64,000 nucleotides of DNA from Sesamum alatum (GCA_034509735.1 JACGWO010000012.1:27991188-28055187); one strand, 5' to 3'. Shown: positions 12,651 to 25,064, counted from the first letter of the stretch. Program-made: numbers and translations. The notes: generated by a model not told the origin, from the sequence alone.

Positions 12651-14812
12651 ATTCATATTTACCTTTGATTGATCACTATTACAAATCAAACAAATGTCAT
12701 TTAACGCTTCTAATACTATCAACACAATATTTGTGAATGGCATCATTATCAGAACTAAGACAAAAATTTCAAAGTGTAAATTTTGTCAAATTTAATGTCA
12801 CAAATATGTGGAGTAGAACGAATGCAACTTTTAAGGAAATGAATTTGGGCCCCAAAACAATAAGTTTTCCTGACATGCATATATATATATTATATATATA
12901 TATATCATAATATTATTGATACACGTGATTTTATACATTTAACGTATCATTCCGATTATCATTTTGAAACACGTCAAATTTTATTAATTTCTATTAATAC
13001 TTTTGTATGCATATATATTTTCACTTTCTCAAAGCTTACTTACTGTTAGTAAAAAAAAATTATCGAGTTTGCTGGATTAAAATAAGCTTACACGCTCCAT
13101 CAAACCCGAGTTTTTCATGTGCTTCAAATTTGACTTGTGGCTCGAACTTGAATTCATAAATCAAATCGAGCTTGAGTCGAGCTGTTGGAGCATTTACGAC
13201 CGACCCTTTTATTTTTAAATTTATAAAAATAGGAGATATTAGTATGAATAGGGAATAGAAGTGTGTCAAATTGTGTGCCACAAAAGTAATGTCCCTGCCT
13301 TCTCCGCTTAGTCTGCTTAACAACAGACAGCCTCTCCTCGGCCCGCCTTTTCATTAATTTCTTTTCAATCTTTTATTCTGGAACCAAATCTTTTTAGGGT
13401 CTCTTCTTCCCCTTTTGGCCCATTCTCCTTTAAAAATATCAATTCTATTCAAATTTTGTAGCATATGTTCATTGACAATGTCTTCTTCTATATGTCTATA
13501 GGGCTCATAAATTTCCTTTATTTTTCTTTATATTATCCCTAGTATGGGTTCGAATCAATAACCTCTAAAATTATGGAGCATCAGCTTTGCCAACTGAACT
13601 AGACTTCATCGGTCTTATTTCATTAAAAATACTGAAAATTAAAAATTAAAATAGAAACAAAAAAAATCAAATGGCCCATTCTCATAATCACTTAAAAAAT
13701 TGTTCGCGTTTAAAACAATATGAATTAGTGATAAAAATAAAAAAATTATGTATAAAATTATCATTACAATACAATTAATAATACATATATACTGACAATT
13801 GAGTAACAACAATTATACCTATCATTATAGTTGTGTAGTCGTTGAATTATCAGCAAATGTATCACTAAATCGACATGCATCTTATCTCAAATCAAGCGAA
13901 AAATAAAGATTTTACTTATATAGAGATAAAATTGTATTTTCCCGCGTCCCATTATACAATGTTGGTAATCATAAAATTGAAACTTGGGATTAAGGATTAA
14001 AAAATCCAATTTATCTGCGGTTTTAATTAATCTCTTTAGTTGTAGTAATTTTTTGATTTATTGTAATAATGATTATTGGATGAACAGATAGAAACAATTA
14101 TTATATTAACAAATATAATTAATAATATAAAACTTTATTATAATATAATTGTAATGGTAGAGAAATGAATAAAATATTGGCACAAGTGTTGTTGTCTGAT
14201 TTGGGAAGACATTCCGTACAAAAAATAGTCAACGTCTGTGTCAGGCTTTTCCTACCAAATGCCACCTCCCAACTCTGTACTCAGAGAGCCCCGCCCCCCA
14301 CCAATCACCTTATGACACGCGCCACCACTCGCCAATAATTGCGATGAGAGAGCATCGTAATCCCATATGATATTAGAATAGAATAAACGGGTGTGAAGGT
14401 GTTAAGAGTCGGCACACACAGGATTATGCCCCCAACTGTTCATCACAAGGAGACAACACTTCATCGTACGTCCCAGATACGCCGTATCCCCTTTGTGTCC
14501 TCTTCCTTCTTCACCCCCACCCCCTACAATATCTTGCATTTTTCCATACATTAATATATATGTATCATCTATTTTTATTTTTTTTAATATAATATAAAAT
14601 TTTATTGTTAGCCTATAGAAAATTCTCAGGTGGATTCATCTTTAAAATTGATAGGGGAATAAGTTGTAGAGAAAATTATAAACGAAATAGTGATGAAAAT
14701 TAGAGTGTTTGAATGCAAATATGAAAGAGAAATGTTGAAGTTAAATTTAAATCAAATAGTTCTAAAGTAAAAATCATAAATCAATGAAATTAGTTTCAAT
14801 TTATTCTAATAA
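12651..14812. other. Intergenic DNA with a GC-richer island at 14195-14525
   Basis: AT-rich spacer containing a TA palindrome near 12880-12906 and a decayed GAGCTTGAGTCGAGCT stretch near 13170 that resembles hAT ends. The stretch 14195-14525 is GC-richer (GAGAGCCCCGCCCCCCACC, GACACGCGCC, CGTACGTCCCAGATACGCC) and looks like promoter or conserved non-coding DNA, but no gene follows on either strand. Confidence 0.45.
13541..13614 (-). mobile_element. SINE head fragment (tRNA-related part only)
   Basis: On the minus strand an A-box-like TAGTTCAGTTGGCAAAG is followed about 40 bases on by a B-box-like GATTCGAACCC. The arrangement and the text between (CTCCATAATTTTAGAGGTTAT) match the 5' part of the SINEs at 35069-35315 and 55591-55843. 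The body and tail are missing. Confidence 0.55.
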
Positions 14813-15105
14813 GGGTTTAATGCAATTCACCTCCCTGTGATATTGTAAATGAACAAATTACCCTCCTATGAAAAAAAAAATAACAATTTACCTCCCTTTA
14901 TTCTTTAAAATGGAGCAATATACCTTCCTAAATAAGGAGGTAAATTGGTCCATATCTAGGGAGGTATATTGCTCCATTTCAAAAAACACGGGGAGATAAA
15001 TTAATTCATTTTAAAAAATATAGGAAGGTAAATTGCTAGTTTATTTTTCATATGAAGCTAATTTACTCATTTATAATATCACAAGGGTGTTGCTTGCATT
15101 TTTTC
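14813..15105. mobile_element. Palindromic MITE, copy C (about 293 bp)
   Basis: A fold-back element. The left arm (GGGTTTAATGCAATTCACC then GTGATATTGTAAATGA) pairs with the right arm (TCATTTATAATATCACAAGG then TTGCATT). The centre also pairs with itself (TGGAGCAATATACCTTCC against GGAGGTATATTGCTCCA). A relative lies at 27466-27726. Flanking 9-mers TTCTAATAA and ATTTAATAA agree at 7 of 9 positions, so the ends are approximate. Confidence 0.65.
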
Positions 15106-16048
15106 ATTTAATAATAAGCTGATAAATATTTATTTAAGTGATTGGAAAAACACTCTCAATCAAAATTTGCTAATTACATTAATTAGTCACCTTATTTGAA
15201 CAATATATGAATTATATGAGACTATTATAATATTTTGAATTTATTTTTCTTCTATTAATTTGAGAGAAAATATTATATGATTAGATAATAAATATAGATT
15301 GAATATTATTATGAAGGAGAGTAATGGGGAGTGGGAGAAATATTAGCAAAGTTTTATTATGTCGGTTGGGGGTGAGGGTGAGGGATCATACACCACCTGC
15401 TTCACCAGCTTGCAATCAATGCCTCTTTGAGTGTGACAGACACCCGCTGTTGTCGCGCGTGGGAGAAAGTTGAGTTTTGTAATTTTGATTTTTATTGTTT
15501 TTAACTGAAGAAAGTTTAAATTGAGTGAATGGGAAAGGCGGAGAGGACCAGAAATTATCCGCTTCTCACCCAATTGCAACTTTACCCCACTGCTCGCACT
15601 CCCACGCGTCTCCCTCTCTCTCTCCCTAGTCCCTATCCATTCATTTTTTTTCATAAATATTATTTTGAATGGACAGCTATACCCTTTTACTCTACAATGA
15701 AATAAACAATTATAAAACATTAGAAAAAATAGAAATTTTTACTTTTAACTCCATGGTTAATGTTATGATATATGAGTTAAAATTGTACAATGATGGAACA
15801 TAAAAATTTCTTTGTTAATTTTTGGTTGGAGATCAGTTTGCAACACAAACATACATTGCTCCCGTGCGAAAACTGATTTGGGCCATCTATTCTTTGGCAT
15901 TTTAAGAATTATATATATTTTTATAATTTCCATTTAATCCCTTCCATGATATTTTTACTACGAATATATCATAAATGCAAGTGATCCACCTTTTTGTTTC
16001 AAGTTCAACATTAATATATATTATAATTAAGAAACATAATGAATATCT
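15106..16048. other. Intergenic DNA, no gene seen
   Basis: AT-rich spacer up to the MULE. The 125-codon minus frame at 15343-15720 is pyrimidine-tract sequence read backwards (CTCTCTCTCTCC, ACCCCACTGC) and shows no domain. Confidence 0.5.
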
Positions 16049-16233
16049 GTTACCCTAGAAAAATTTAAATAAATAATGCGAAAAAAATAACAAAATGGGG
16101 TTTCAAATTCCCATTTAAAAATATAGGTGAAACCAGGGTCTGAGACCCCGATTTCCGTGCGAAAAACAAAAAAAAATTAACGCCACAGAAGCCGGGGTCG
16201 ACTTCAGTGCGTCAGAAAAAGCTCCGTGCTTGT

Positions 16234-16262
16234 TGAAACTGGGGTCAACGACCCCGGTTTCA
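16234..16262. repeat. Subterminal hairpin in left end of MULE-1
   Basis: TGAAACTGGGGTC and GACCCCGGTTTCA are near-perfect complements around a 3-base loop. Related modules are GACCCCGATTTCCGTGC just upstream, and the hairpin at 19824-19859. Confidence 0.8.
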
Positions 16263-16317
16263 GACAGGTTGATGGGACGCAACTATCCGACATTTCCCCT
16301 CCTCCCCCACCTCCTTC

Positions 16318-16711
16318 TATATATTTTGCCCACCATTCATCCAATACTTCACCTCCCTCATCAACCGAACACTTCACCTAAAACACTTCAACATTTTTCA
16401 CTCCTCTCATTTTCAACCATTATTTTCAAAAATTATTCCTTCTACATCATATCACCAAGTCGATCCCTCGACGCCATATCACCAAGTCGGTCCCTCGACG
16501 TCATACACGCCTCCGAATGTGGCTAGTCCTTCATCTATTGATTATGCTTTAGACTTTACACATGAACTTATTCCAGAGGTTCGGTGTCATTACGAGATAT
16601 CTCTAGTGCTTTTAAGAATTAAGCACACCTGAAGAGTCCCAAAGACAAGATGATCGGCCTCGTCGAAATAGACGACGACGACCATATTGTGGCACTGGAG
16701 GTCATTTTTAG
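16318..16711 (+). pseudogene. Internally deleted PMD (plant mobile domain) gene in MULE-1
   Basis: A TATATATTT box (16318-16326) is followed by a pyrimidine-rich leader. Downstream comes a reading with YTPPNVASPSSIDYALDF, and in another frame a tail SQRQDDRPRRNRRRRP ending YCGTGGHF and TAG at 16709-16711. Arg-rich tails ending in CGTGGH-like residues are typical of PMD proteins in plant MULEs (family knowledge). The PMD core itself is absent, so most of the gene was deleted. The relative at 26157-26612 keeps the opposite end. The 98-codon frame at 16230-16526, with its SPSRSLDA/SPSRSLDV repeat, overlaps the leader and is probably not the authentic product. Confidence 0.55.
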
Positions 16712-16774
16712 ATGTAGTAAATTTCTATGATGTATGTCATTTATTATACATAAGATGTTAGCAAATGAAATATA

Positions 16775-19366
16775 CTATGCTCGGCGTGCACAATATTGTT
16801 GTCGTGCACGGACTTGTGGCCTATCCATTTCATTTTGGATGCGAGTGGTGACTTGTCTACCGGGACCTCGCCTTGATCGTAACGCTGGGTTATGCACAAG
16901 TACAAAATTGACAGGATCCCAATACTCTTCACCCCATAATGGCTCAAACCTCCCCTGATACGTCTGATTGTATGCTTGAGTACTATAATACGCGGGGATA
17001 AAGTTTGAAACATTTACTCCAAAATGCCGGGACGCCTCGATTGCATGAGAACATGAAATCCCATCATTACCCCATTTCCCGCACGAACACTGATTATTCT
17101 TCAATTTGATCACATACATATGGGAACCTTGACCGATCAAGCTTACTGTCACTACGGAGGCAGATTGCTGCCTGTAGTCAAATTTTTGCACAATGTGATG
17201 TACGGCCTCTCTTTCTCTAGAATCAAACAACATGAAAGCATAATCAGCGAACGGACGATTTGCATTAATCATTCTGTGCCTCGAGTGGTGCGCTCTAAAA
17301 AGTATTGTATAGACCTTGTGAACGTTACTTGCACAATTGCCGTGATTGGTAAGCGTCTGGCACCCTTAAGGACTCCATCAATACATTCAGACATATTTGT
17401 CGTAAGGATGCCTGTTCGCCAACCACCATCATGGGATAGTGTCCATTGAGACTTGTCGATGGCCTCCAACCAATTAAATGCCTCCTCATTCAAGCCCTTC
17501 ATTTCCTCCATGACTCTTTCAAATTTCCGAGTAGTTTGCTCTGCACCGGCCTTCCAAACGTTATTGAATTATTAAACTTTGAACAGACATGCCGTAAACA
17601 GAATCTGTGCACCCACGAGGAAATTTGAAGGCTGAAACATAATTAATGGCACTGATCAATCCGTCATGTCGATCCGAAATTAGATAAATTTTCTCCTCAT
17701 CGCCACGAAGTAGATGTTTGGAAAGCATCTGTAAGAACCATCGCCATGACGGCAATGATTCTTCATCAACGAGTGTATATGCCAACAGGAGGACCTGTTG
17801 ATTTGCATCCAACGTTACTACCATCAACAACTTATGTTTGTACTTTGTGTACAGATGGGTCCCATCTACACTTATAACCTGGCGACAATAACGGAATCCC
17901 TCAAGAATCAGCCTGAAAGCCGAAAATACATAGTTCAACATCTTTACCCCAGGCCTGTCGGCATCCATATACAACCACTCAAAGACCGTCCTCGAGTTCC
18001 ATTTTGGCAATGCAGCCATGTACGTAGGCAACTTCTGCACGGAGCTCTCCCACGTCCCATACACTTGTTCTCTTACGGCCTTCAAAGCATGCCAAGCCTT
18101 ATGATAAGATATTTCAAAACCAAACCGATCTTTAACATTCTGTTGGACATATTTGATATCATATGTTGGATCTTGTCGAACCATACCCAACAAATGTGTT
18201 GCAATCCAACTCTTGCCCAAATTTCGATGATCCACAAAAATCTCATTCATGAGGCATGTATGTGGTCCCGCATATTTCGTAATCATAAATAATCCCATGT
18301 TAGCCTTTAGTATTCCTCTTAGCATCCAAGGGCACCCAGTTTCTTCATCGTATTTGCTTACCACCTTCCACAGTTTTGGTTTACTCTCTAGAACACGGAA
18401 TTCTTGTCTTGCAAAGCGCACCGAAAAATCTTGTACACTTGCAATTAAGTGTTCTTTACTCTTGAAAACCATTCCACTTTCCAGCTCTCCAGTGTTTGAG
18501 TCGTAAAAATTACCCCAACGACCAATAGGGATATCGACGGAGTCGAAAGGCACCTCCGGATGTGTTGTACTGAAAAAAGGAATAACAGGATATAGAGAAG
18601 GTGGCTCCAATGTTGCGGGCATATTCAAGTCAAATGTCTGTTGTTGTTGACCACTAGACTCATTCATATCACCTCCGAGGACTTCCAACATAGTTAGGAT
18701 GTTGACTTCATCATTATTTTCAAGAATACCATCATCTTCACCCTCCATTTCAACCTCATCTGGTTCTGAGTTTACTGGATCATTATTTAAGAAACTATCG
18801 ACTTCTGGCTCAATTTTCATATCGTAATTCTCTTCATCGTTATATGTAGATGGACCCGCAAAATTTTCATTAATCCCAACATTGTATGTTGATGGACCTG
18901 CAAAATCTTCATTAATCCCAACCCTGCCCATCGCTTGAGTAATTGTTGGCAATTGTGTTGAATCTTGTGTTAACATAGACATGTAGGTTCCCCAATCACC
19001 AACAAATGAGTCATCAGCTACAATAATTTCATACACTGTTTATGCTTCAACAAAAATATCAACGGTCGAATAGCCATATACCGGATCGAAAAAATACTGC
19101 AAATCTCCGTCATTCTTAATATGTAATACCGTCTCTCGCCATCGACCAACATTACTTGTTGTGTATTTAAAAAATATCTGTAACTTAAACTCACCCCTAC
19201 AGAGGCCAAGTACTTCAAATAAAATTGACTCGAGTTCAACAAACATAGTACTACGACATATTCGTTTAAATCCAATTTCAGGACGATCATATCTCACCCA
19301 ATCATATGAATCAATTCGTTGACCTCCATAAAATGTAACAATCATAATATTATTTTCATCTACCAT
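16775..19366 (-). pseudogene. MULE transposase (MuDR type), broken
   Basis: Pieces read in order on the minus strand are 19366-19040, 19036-17561, 17511-17269 and 17272-16775. The first begins MVDENNIMIVTFYGGQRI, the N-terminal domain of plant MULE transposases, and ends at an in-frame TAA (19042-19040). Reading resumes in the same frame with the acidic linker, then the Mutator DNA-binding domain (GMVFKSKEHL...KYAGPHTC, residues about 188-260 of the long piece), then the catalytic DDE core with VDGTHL (first Asp at residue 391), SWRWFL and SDRHDG (second Asp, residue 455). Frameshifts follow near 17620, 17560 and 17270. The last piece holds a SWIM zinc finger, CSCGKWGNDGISCSH. A TATTTATA box lies at 19599-19606 and a GTAAGT leader intron is likely near 19440. 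Codons outside the lesions are well preserved. Confidence 0.9.
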
Positions 19367-19647
19367 GTCTTAAAAAAAAAAAAAACTCGTCACTACAAAT
19401 ACAAATAAGAGCATAAATATAATCAATTTCAGTAAAGATAACTTACTTTTATTTTGAATGTGCAAAAATTATAGCAATTTTCGTCCACCTTTTCCACCAA
19501 AATTGAAGGAGAACAATTCACCCGAGAGAGTAAGAAAGAAAAAAAAAAGTTGGATGTTGTTGTGCAATTTGAGCTGCAAATGTGAGACACGAAGGAGGTA
19601 TTTATACACAAAGAAACCGATGTTGAAAATATTGATTTTTTTCATCA

Positions 19648-19745
19648 ATAATACATGCTGAAAAGCATGCATGAAGGGACGCATGCATGCAAGACTGCAT
19701 GCACGCGTCCCACTGCCATGCATGCAAAAGCTGCATGCATGCAGC
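19648..19745. repeat. GCATGC-rich palindromic cluster in right end of MULE-1
   Basis: Repeated GCATGCATG words and paired arms: GGGACGCATGCATGCA against TGCATGCACGCGTCCC, then CATGCATGCA against TGCATGCATG. They lie between the transposase promoter and the right terminal repeat. MULE-2 has a related ACATGCATGCG word near 25122-25132. Confidence 0.75.
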
Positions 19746-19823
19746 AACAGAAGTCGATGTAACAGACCCCGGCTTCTGCAGCCTTCACGGAAGCCAGGGT
19801 CACTGACTCCGACTTCTAACTAC

Positions 19824-19859
19824 GCACGGAACATGGGGTTTTGACCCCGATTTCCGTGC
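19824..19859. repeat. Subterminal hairpin in right end of MULE-1
   Basis: GCACGGAACATGGGGT pairs with ACCCCGATTTCCGTGC across a short loop. It is the counterpart of the GACCCCGATTTCCGTGCG word in the left end near 16154-16171. Confidence 0.8.
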
Positions 19860-19991
19860 ATTTTTAAAAAACGAGGCTGAAACGGGGATTAGAAATCCCG
19901 ATTTCGCCTATAAAATTAAATGGGGTAGAAGTACCCCATTTCTTTAAAAAAAATTTAGTTGCATTTTTTATTTAAATTTCCCGTTACCCTA

Positions 19992-21060
19992 AATCTAAAT
20001 AGTATGAGAATAAAGTGCTACAACAACTTATGGATAGTGTTCATGATACATGAACTATCCATTTTCCTTGAGACATTAATTTCAAAATTTTAAACTATAC
20101 CTAATTAGACCAACTTACGTAGGGAATGAAGTGAAATCATGTAATCGAACCCTAATTATGTTGTACGTATTTGATCACTCGTTCGATCATGAAAATAATA
20201 AGTAATTAAGATTAACAAACGATTTCTTATCATGTGAAGTTTTCAAATTAATTAAATTTGAGCAAGAATTTATTAAATTACCAATAATAAGTTCTTAACA
20301 ATAATATGTAGCTCCCAGTTTTTAGAAGAGGGTCTTAAGATATTAATAAGCAATGATTTTTATCTCTAAAAATTTTAAATTTTTAAATGGGAATACGGAT
20401 AAGAAATTAATTGGAATTCTTCCATTTCTAGTAAGTATAATTTATGTCAATTTAGTCGTTGAATTTTGCTAAGATTATTTTCTTGAAGATTTGCATCACT
20501 AGATTCGATGTATTTGATTGATTAATTTTGCACTTGGCCTGAAATCATTAATTATGATTGATGATACTAATAATTAATTCTGAAAAACAAAACACAGACA
20601 TACAACACACTTCTATGTCGAACAAATACTTATCCTTACATGCTTGTTGCTCGATGTTGTAGGAAAATACGTAAAAATTAAACAAGTATTGATCTCTTGT
20701 AGGGGAAATTCTAATCTAAATTTGGTTCGATTGAATCTAAATCAATCATATTCATGTATAATACACTTGACATGTGATTGATGTATAATTAAGAAAAAGT
20801 AACAAATCATACGACAAGTATTAATATAATCTCCTTTATATATTTAAAAAGAAGAAAGAAAAAGAAGAGAAAGGGGAGGGGGGGGGGCGTGTTAATGCAA
20901 ATATGGAAGAGTGAGTTGGGCAAAACAGTAAGTGCATTCAAGTATAAAGATGTATAGACAACCAATGTCTGAGCAAAGCCGCCTCACAAGTCAGCTGTTG
21001 TTCTGAGTTGCTCTCAGTCTCACCCCTCTCTGCTCACACCTAGAGTGAGAAACTAACACT
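19992..21060. other. Intergenic DNA upstream of SPL8
   Basis: AT-rich spacer without a gene. It includes a G run near 20877-20887. Confidence 0.5.
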
Positions 21061-21062
21061 AT

Positions 21063-21758
21063 ACAGAGAGAGAAAGAGAGAATTATTGATTGGAAAGATG
21101 CCATTGTAGAGAGAGAGAGAGAGAGATGGTTTTGGTATTGTTGATATGAAAAGATTAATGGAAGAAATGCAGCCGCTACATTTACCCACCATAGGGTTTG
21201 GATTACCACACTCTATATCTCTCTCAGTTCCAAACTTCTGTAAGCTACTTTTTTCTCTCTCTCTCACACACACACTTCCAAGAAAAAGAAAACCCCTCAA
21301 CTCCCCGACATCTTCCTTAAATCCCACTCAAACTAGCACAAGGATTAAACTCAAACCCATTAAAAAAAATAAAATCTTTTTATTAAACACACACACACTG
21401 AAAGAGAGAGAGAGAGAGAGAGAGAAAAAGCTAAAGTGTTTACAGCCTTTTCCAGTACTCTCCACAATCTTGCCCCTTTAAAGCTGACAGATTTCTTTCT
21501 CTTCTCTTTCTTTCTCTTTCTCCTCTCTATAAAGTCCTCCTCTCTTGATTTCAGATATTGTGCAGTTTCAACTTTCTTTATCTCTCTCTCTCTACACACA
21601 CGCATTTATATATATATATTAATTAGTTTTTGTTCTTACAGTGTAGTTGTTTAAAAATGTGGTTCTTCAACAGGTTAAAAGACTGAAGAAAGAAGTGGGG
21701 TTTTTTATTTTGTTATTTTGCGCGTGGGGCAGACTGAAAAAAGAGAAAAATTGAGGCA
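21063..21758 (+). promoter_or_regulatory. SPL8 promoter and leader region with GA/CT tracts
   Basis: Long GA tracts (21065-21080, 21107-21125, 21404-21425) and CT-rich stretches (21250-21265, 21500-21530, 21580-21592) precede the ATG at 21759. GA repeats are bound by plant BBR/BPC factors (established knowledge). CTCTATAAAG at 21523-21532 is a plausible TATA box about 235 bases before the ATG. The transcription start is inferred. Confidence 0.45.
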
Positions 21759-23341
21759 ATGTTGGACTATGGATGGGGGAACCCCTCATCGATCATGCTT
21801 TCTGGCGAAGAAAACGCTCAAGATTCTGAACCCAACCGCCCCGTTTACGACCCTTACGCCACTCACCCTCACCACTTCTCTGATTCCGCCAATTTTGTTA
21901 ACCCCGAACCCCATTTCGCCGCCGTCCCCAACCACCACATCCCCTTTCACCACCCACAAACCCCAAATTCCAACACCCATTTCCCTACCTTCTACGATTC
22001 CCGTGCTTACACCGCCTCCGCCTCTTCATATCAGCATCCCCATCAACCGCCACCGCCTTCCATGCTCACTCTCGAACCAGCCGCCCCCACTGGGTTCATG
22101 GTGGTGCCCAAGAGCGAACCAATGGTCGGCGGACTCGAGTTCAACGCTGAGTACAATAGTAGAATAGGGCTGAACCTGGGTGGAAGGACTTACTTCGCTT
22201 CCTCGGAGGACGACTTCGTGAACCGCCTCTACCGCCGGTCCAGGATCCTCGAACCCGGTTCCGTAAACTCCCCCAGGTGCCAAGCAGAAGGCTGTAACGC
22301 CGACCTGACCCACGCCAAGCACTACCACCGCCGCCACAAAGTGTGCGAGTTCCACAGCAAAGCCGCCACCGTCATCGCGGCGGGCTTGACCCAGAGGTTC
22401 TGCCAACAATGTAGCAGGTTGTGTTTGCTCAAAATGACAAAAACACCCTTCCCTCCCCCCCCCCCCCCCCCATGCATTACTCATGCTTTCCATATTTCTG
22501 CATTACTCGTCGTCGTCGTCATCCATAGGAATTTGTATAACGGGAAAAAGTACGTTGCAGTCATATATTGTTTAGCTATGAACGGACTAAACTGCCCTTT
22601 TGGGGGGTGTGAAGAACAAGCTAATGATTGAGTGCGGCTGGGTAATCCACCATCGTACATGGGGGTGATCCCGAGGGCATTTGCGTCCGTAAATTTATAT
22701 GTTTCCCCATAAGTTTACTCCGTTCAACATTGGCGTACTGTTAAATTTTGCTTCTTATAGTAAATATAAATATATATACATATATATGAGTGAGGTTTGA
22801 ATTAATGATGTGTGCAGTTAGCATTAATGTTTCTGGGGTGTGGATAATGTACTAATTACACCTCTCGTCTTCGTACATGTATGAATTCCCATGTGAATAT
22901 GAAAATCTTGATCTTTATTACCATTTTCAGATTCCATCTGCTGTCGGAATTCGACAACGGAAAGAGAAGTTGCCGTAAGCGGCTGGCCGACCACAACCGC
23001 CGGAGAAGGAAATCCCAACAATCTAACCAAGAAAACAACAAATCCCAGCTCGAAAACAATGCCCTCAATTCTTCATCTGAAAACCTAGCAAGTAAAATAA
23101 TCTTTTACCTTTTTCTTGTCTTTTCCTTTTTTATTTCATTTTATATGATTCCATGAGAATTTGAATATTAAATATTGCAGGGTCGCCGGCGGCGGATTCG
23201 GGGGCACATTCATCGTCAGTGACGGTGGCGATATCGCCGCCGAGAATTTCCCTGGATTGCTTTGGACACAGATCTTACACGGGTGGAACCACCACCTCTT
23301 CAACTGCATCAACAAGCTCTCTCTTTTACTCAAAAGGGTAA
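21759..23341 (+). CDS. SPL8: SPL8-type SBP-box transcription factor
   Basis: Three exons, 21759-22417, 22931-23091 and 23181-23341 (TAA), give 326 residues. The start [18 protein letters not shown] and the [12 protein letters not shown] block (about 135-146) are diagnostic of SPL8. The SBP domain spans about 172-250: C174, C179, C196, H199 form the first zinc site and C215, C218, H222, C234 the second. It overlaps a bipartite nuclear signal [17 protein letters not shown], and intron 1 splits the domain after QQCSR as in the family. The C-terminus [12 protein letters not shown], then Ser/Thr-rich and LFYSKG, matches SPL8. In Arabidopsis SPL8 acts in anther and gynoecium development and is not targeted by miR156. 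No miR156 site is seen here, consistent with that. Pro/His-rich segments lie at 30-105. All splice phases agree. Confidence 0.96.
22455..22471. repeat. 17-base C run in SPL8 intron 1
   Basis: An uninterrupted C run 38 bases after the intron-1 donor. A similar C run follows the intron-1 donor of the PHD gene (50113-50135, minus strand). Confidence 0.9.
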
Positions 23342-24832
23342 AAAAATTTGTGGTCGCTGGAATCATCTGGTGATTCGAGAGTTTCATCAGCATGACCAAG
23401 AAGAACAGCTCATCTTAAGCTGATATCATATTTGATTTGCGGAATTAGGTAGCTAGTAGCAGTAATTAATAACATAGTGGAGATGGAACTACGTACTACG
23501 GTCCCTTTGATGCATTTGATCATCAATAGCGTACTTACTGTATTCATCAGTTAAATTAATATTAACCCTTGGTAATTCAGTCTTGATCATTTAATTAATA
23601 TTCAATGAAGATGATGATGAATTTTCAAGTACTAGTTATAATGTTATGTATAGGTAGAGGTAGAGAAGGTAGAAATAGTAGTAGTTGATGGGGTTTAGCC
23701 ATATATGAATATGTACCTTGACATTCCGGGGAATTTGAATTCCCAGTCTGCATGTCTATCTCCAGCTTTCAACAGTTGAAAAAAAGTAAAAAATATTCCA
23801 TGTGGGAATGTAATCCCTTCTGTATTTCACCTGTTTCCATTTGTGTACAAGGGGTTGGGCTTCTGCCACAGACCACTCATGCTGCCAATTACTATTTCCA
23901 GCTACTCCATTATTTTCTTTTGTCTCTTCTGCTTTCTTCTCACTCTCTCCACCTGATATTTTTCGTGCAGTAAAAATTCTTTGATATTGATGGGGGGGGG
24001 GAGGGGTTAAAAACAAACAAGACGGATTCTTCTTCTTCTTCTTTCTTTTTAGGTTTTACCTCAGTAAAAATTAATTTCCTTACTGAAGAAGATGCCAGCA
24101 AGTGAAGCTGTCTCCTGGATGGAGGCTATTTTTTGGTCATGAAAGCATGAATTTTGTGGGTCCATCGTTTTTTTTTTTTTTTTTTTCATTACAGTCATCA
24201 TGTTTCTACCTACTGTTTAGAGTCATGTGAAGGAAGGGAAGGTGATTGAGATGGATATGTGAAAAAAAATTAAATGAAGATGTTCCTTTTCTTTTTCTTT
24301 TTCTTTTATCCTTTTTGGGAATTTGAAAATATCTTATAATATATATTTATGTTTAATCAGCTATTAGTAATATTCATACTCTAGACAGACACTAGAAAAG
24401 GTATGATTTTTTACATTGATTTTTCTTAACAATTGTTAATATTGTTGATTTACTACAATTTTTTACTGCGTCATTTATAATATAGCGAAAAGTCAATTTT
24501 TTGTAGTTAAATTCTACTTGAGGTTGAACACAATGTCCTTCTTTGCGGTTGGGAAGTCTAGTCGAGTTGATTTCAAATTCGTACATATGTCCTTTGTTTG
24601 AAAGTTAGAGTCCTATACCGACCCAACAATAACTTTTCGATGCTCAAATTAATATGATTATTTCGATATGTGAAGTTGGTATAGAGTCATACGTGCAATT
24701 AGGTTGTTACCTTGCTGGATATTTAGTGTAGTGGCTCACTTGGACTAATCACATCAATATGATGCGTAATGGTTGACCTCTACTAATCTAAGATGTAACG
24801 TAGGACTAAGATTTTTTAAAACTGGTGTCGTG
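23342..24832. other. SPL8 3' flank, no gene seen
   Basis: 3' UTR and AT-rich spacer. Pyrimidine tracts (23900-23950, 24030-24050) and a T run (24169-24186) are present. No coding frame is supportable. Confidence 0.5.
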
Positions 24833-25064
24833 TGGGTTAATTTATTTCCAAAATGCAAAAAAAAATCGAAATTGGTGTGTTTCCACAACAATTTCGTTAT
24901 TAGGCAAAAACGGGGTTTGTAACCCCGTCTCTTGAAGAGAGGGGGTTACAAACCCCGGTTTATGACATGTGTGTCAGGCATCTTGCCTGAGCACTTATGG
25001 TGAAACCCCGTCTCTCTAAAAGTCCGTGAAGACTGGTTTTGACCAGCCTTCACAGGCTTGACGA

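Larger units (their letters stand above)
16058..19982 (-). mobile_element. MULE-1: 3925-bp Mutator-like element with transposase and PMD remnants
   Basis: The element is bounded by a perfect 9-bp TSD, GTTACCCTA (16049-16057 and 19983-19991). Terminal inverted repeats at 16058-16132 and 19902-19982 share GAAAAATTTAAATAAA, AATGGGGT...CCCATTTA and TATAGGTGAAA blocks. Inside are a broken transposase on the minus strand (16775-19366) and the promoter, leader and tail of a PMD gene on the plus strand (16318-16711), arranged tail to tail. Subterminal DNA is rich in G/C hairpins. The coding lesions mean it is not autonomous, but the TSD is intact, so insertion may be fairly recent. Confidence 0.93.

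Noticed and set aside
13150..13210. Third hAT element (GAGCTTGAGTCGAGCT words)
   Set aside because: Only one decayed end; no inverted partner or TSD found.
15343..15720. 125-codon minus-strand frame
   Set aside because: Low-complexity pyrimidine-tract DNA; no domain, splice or promoter support.
17798..18292. 164-codon plus-strand open frame
   Set aside because: It is antisense to the MULE-1 transposase; the minus frame has the DDE and DNA-binding motifs.
22026..22493. 155-codon minus-strand open frame
   Set aside because: Antisense shadow of SPL8 exon 1, kept open by its GC-rich codons.
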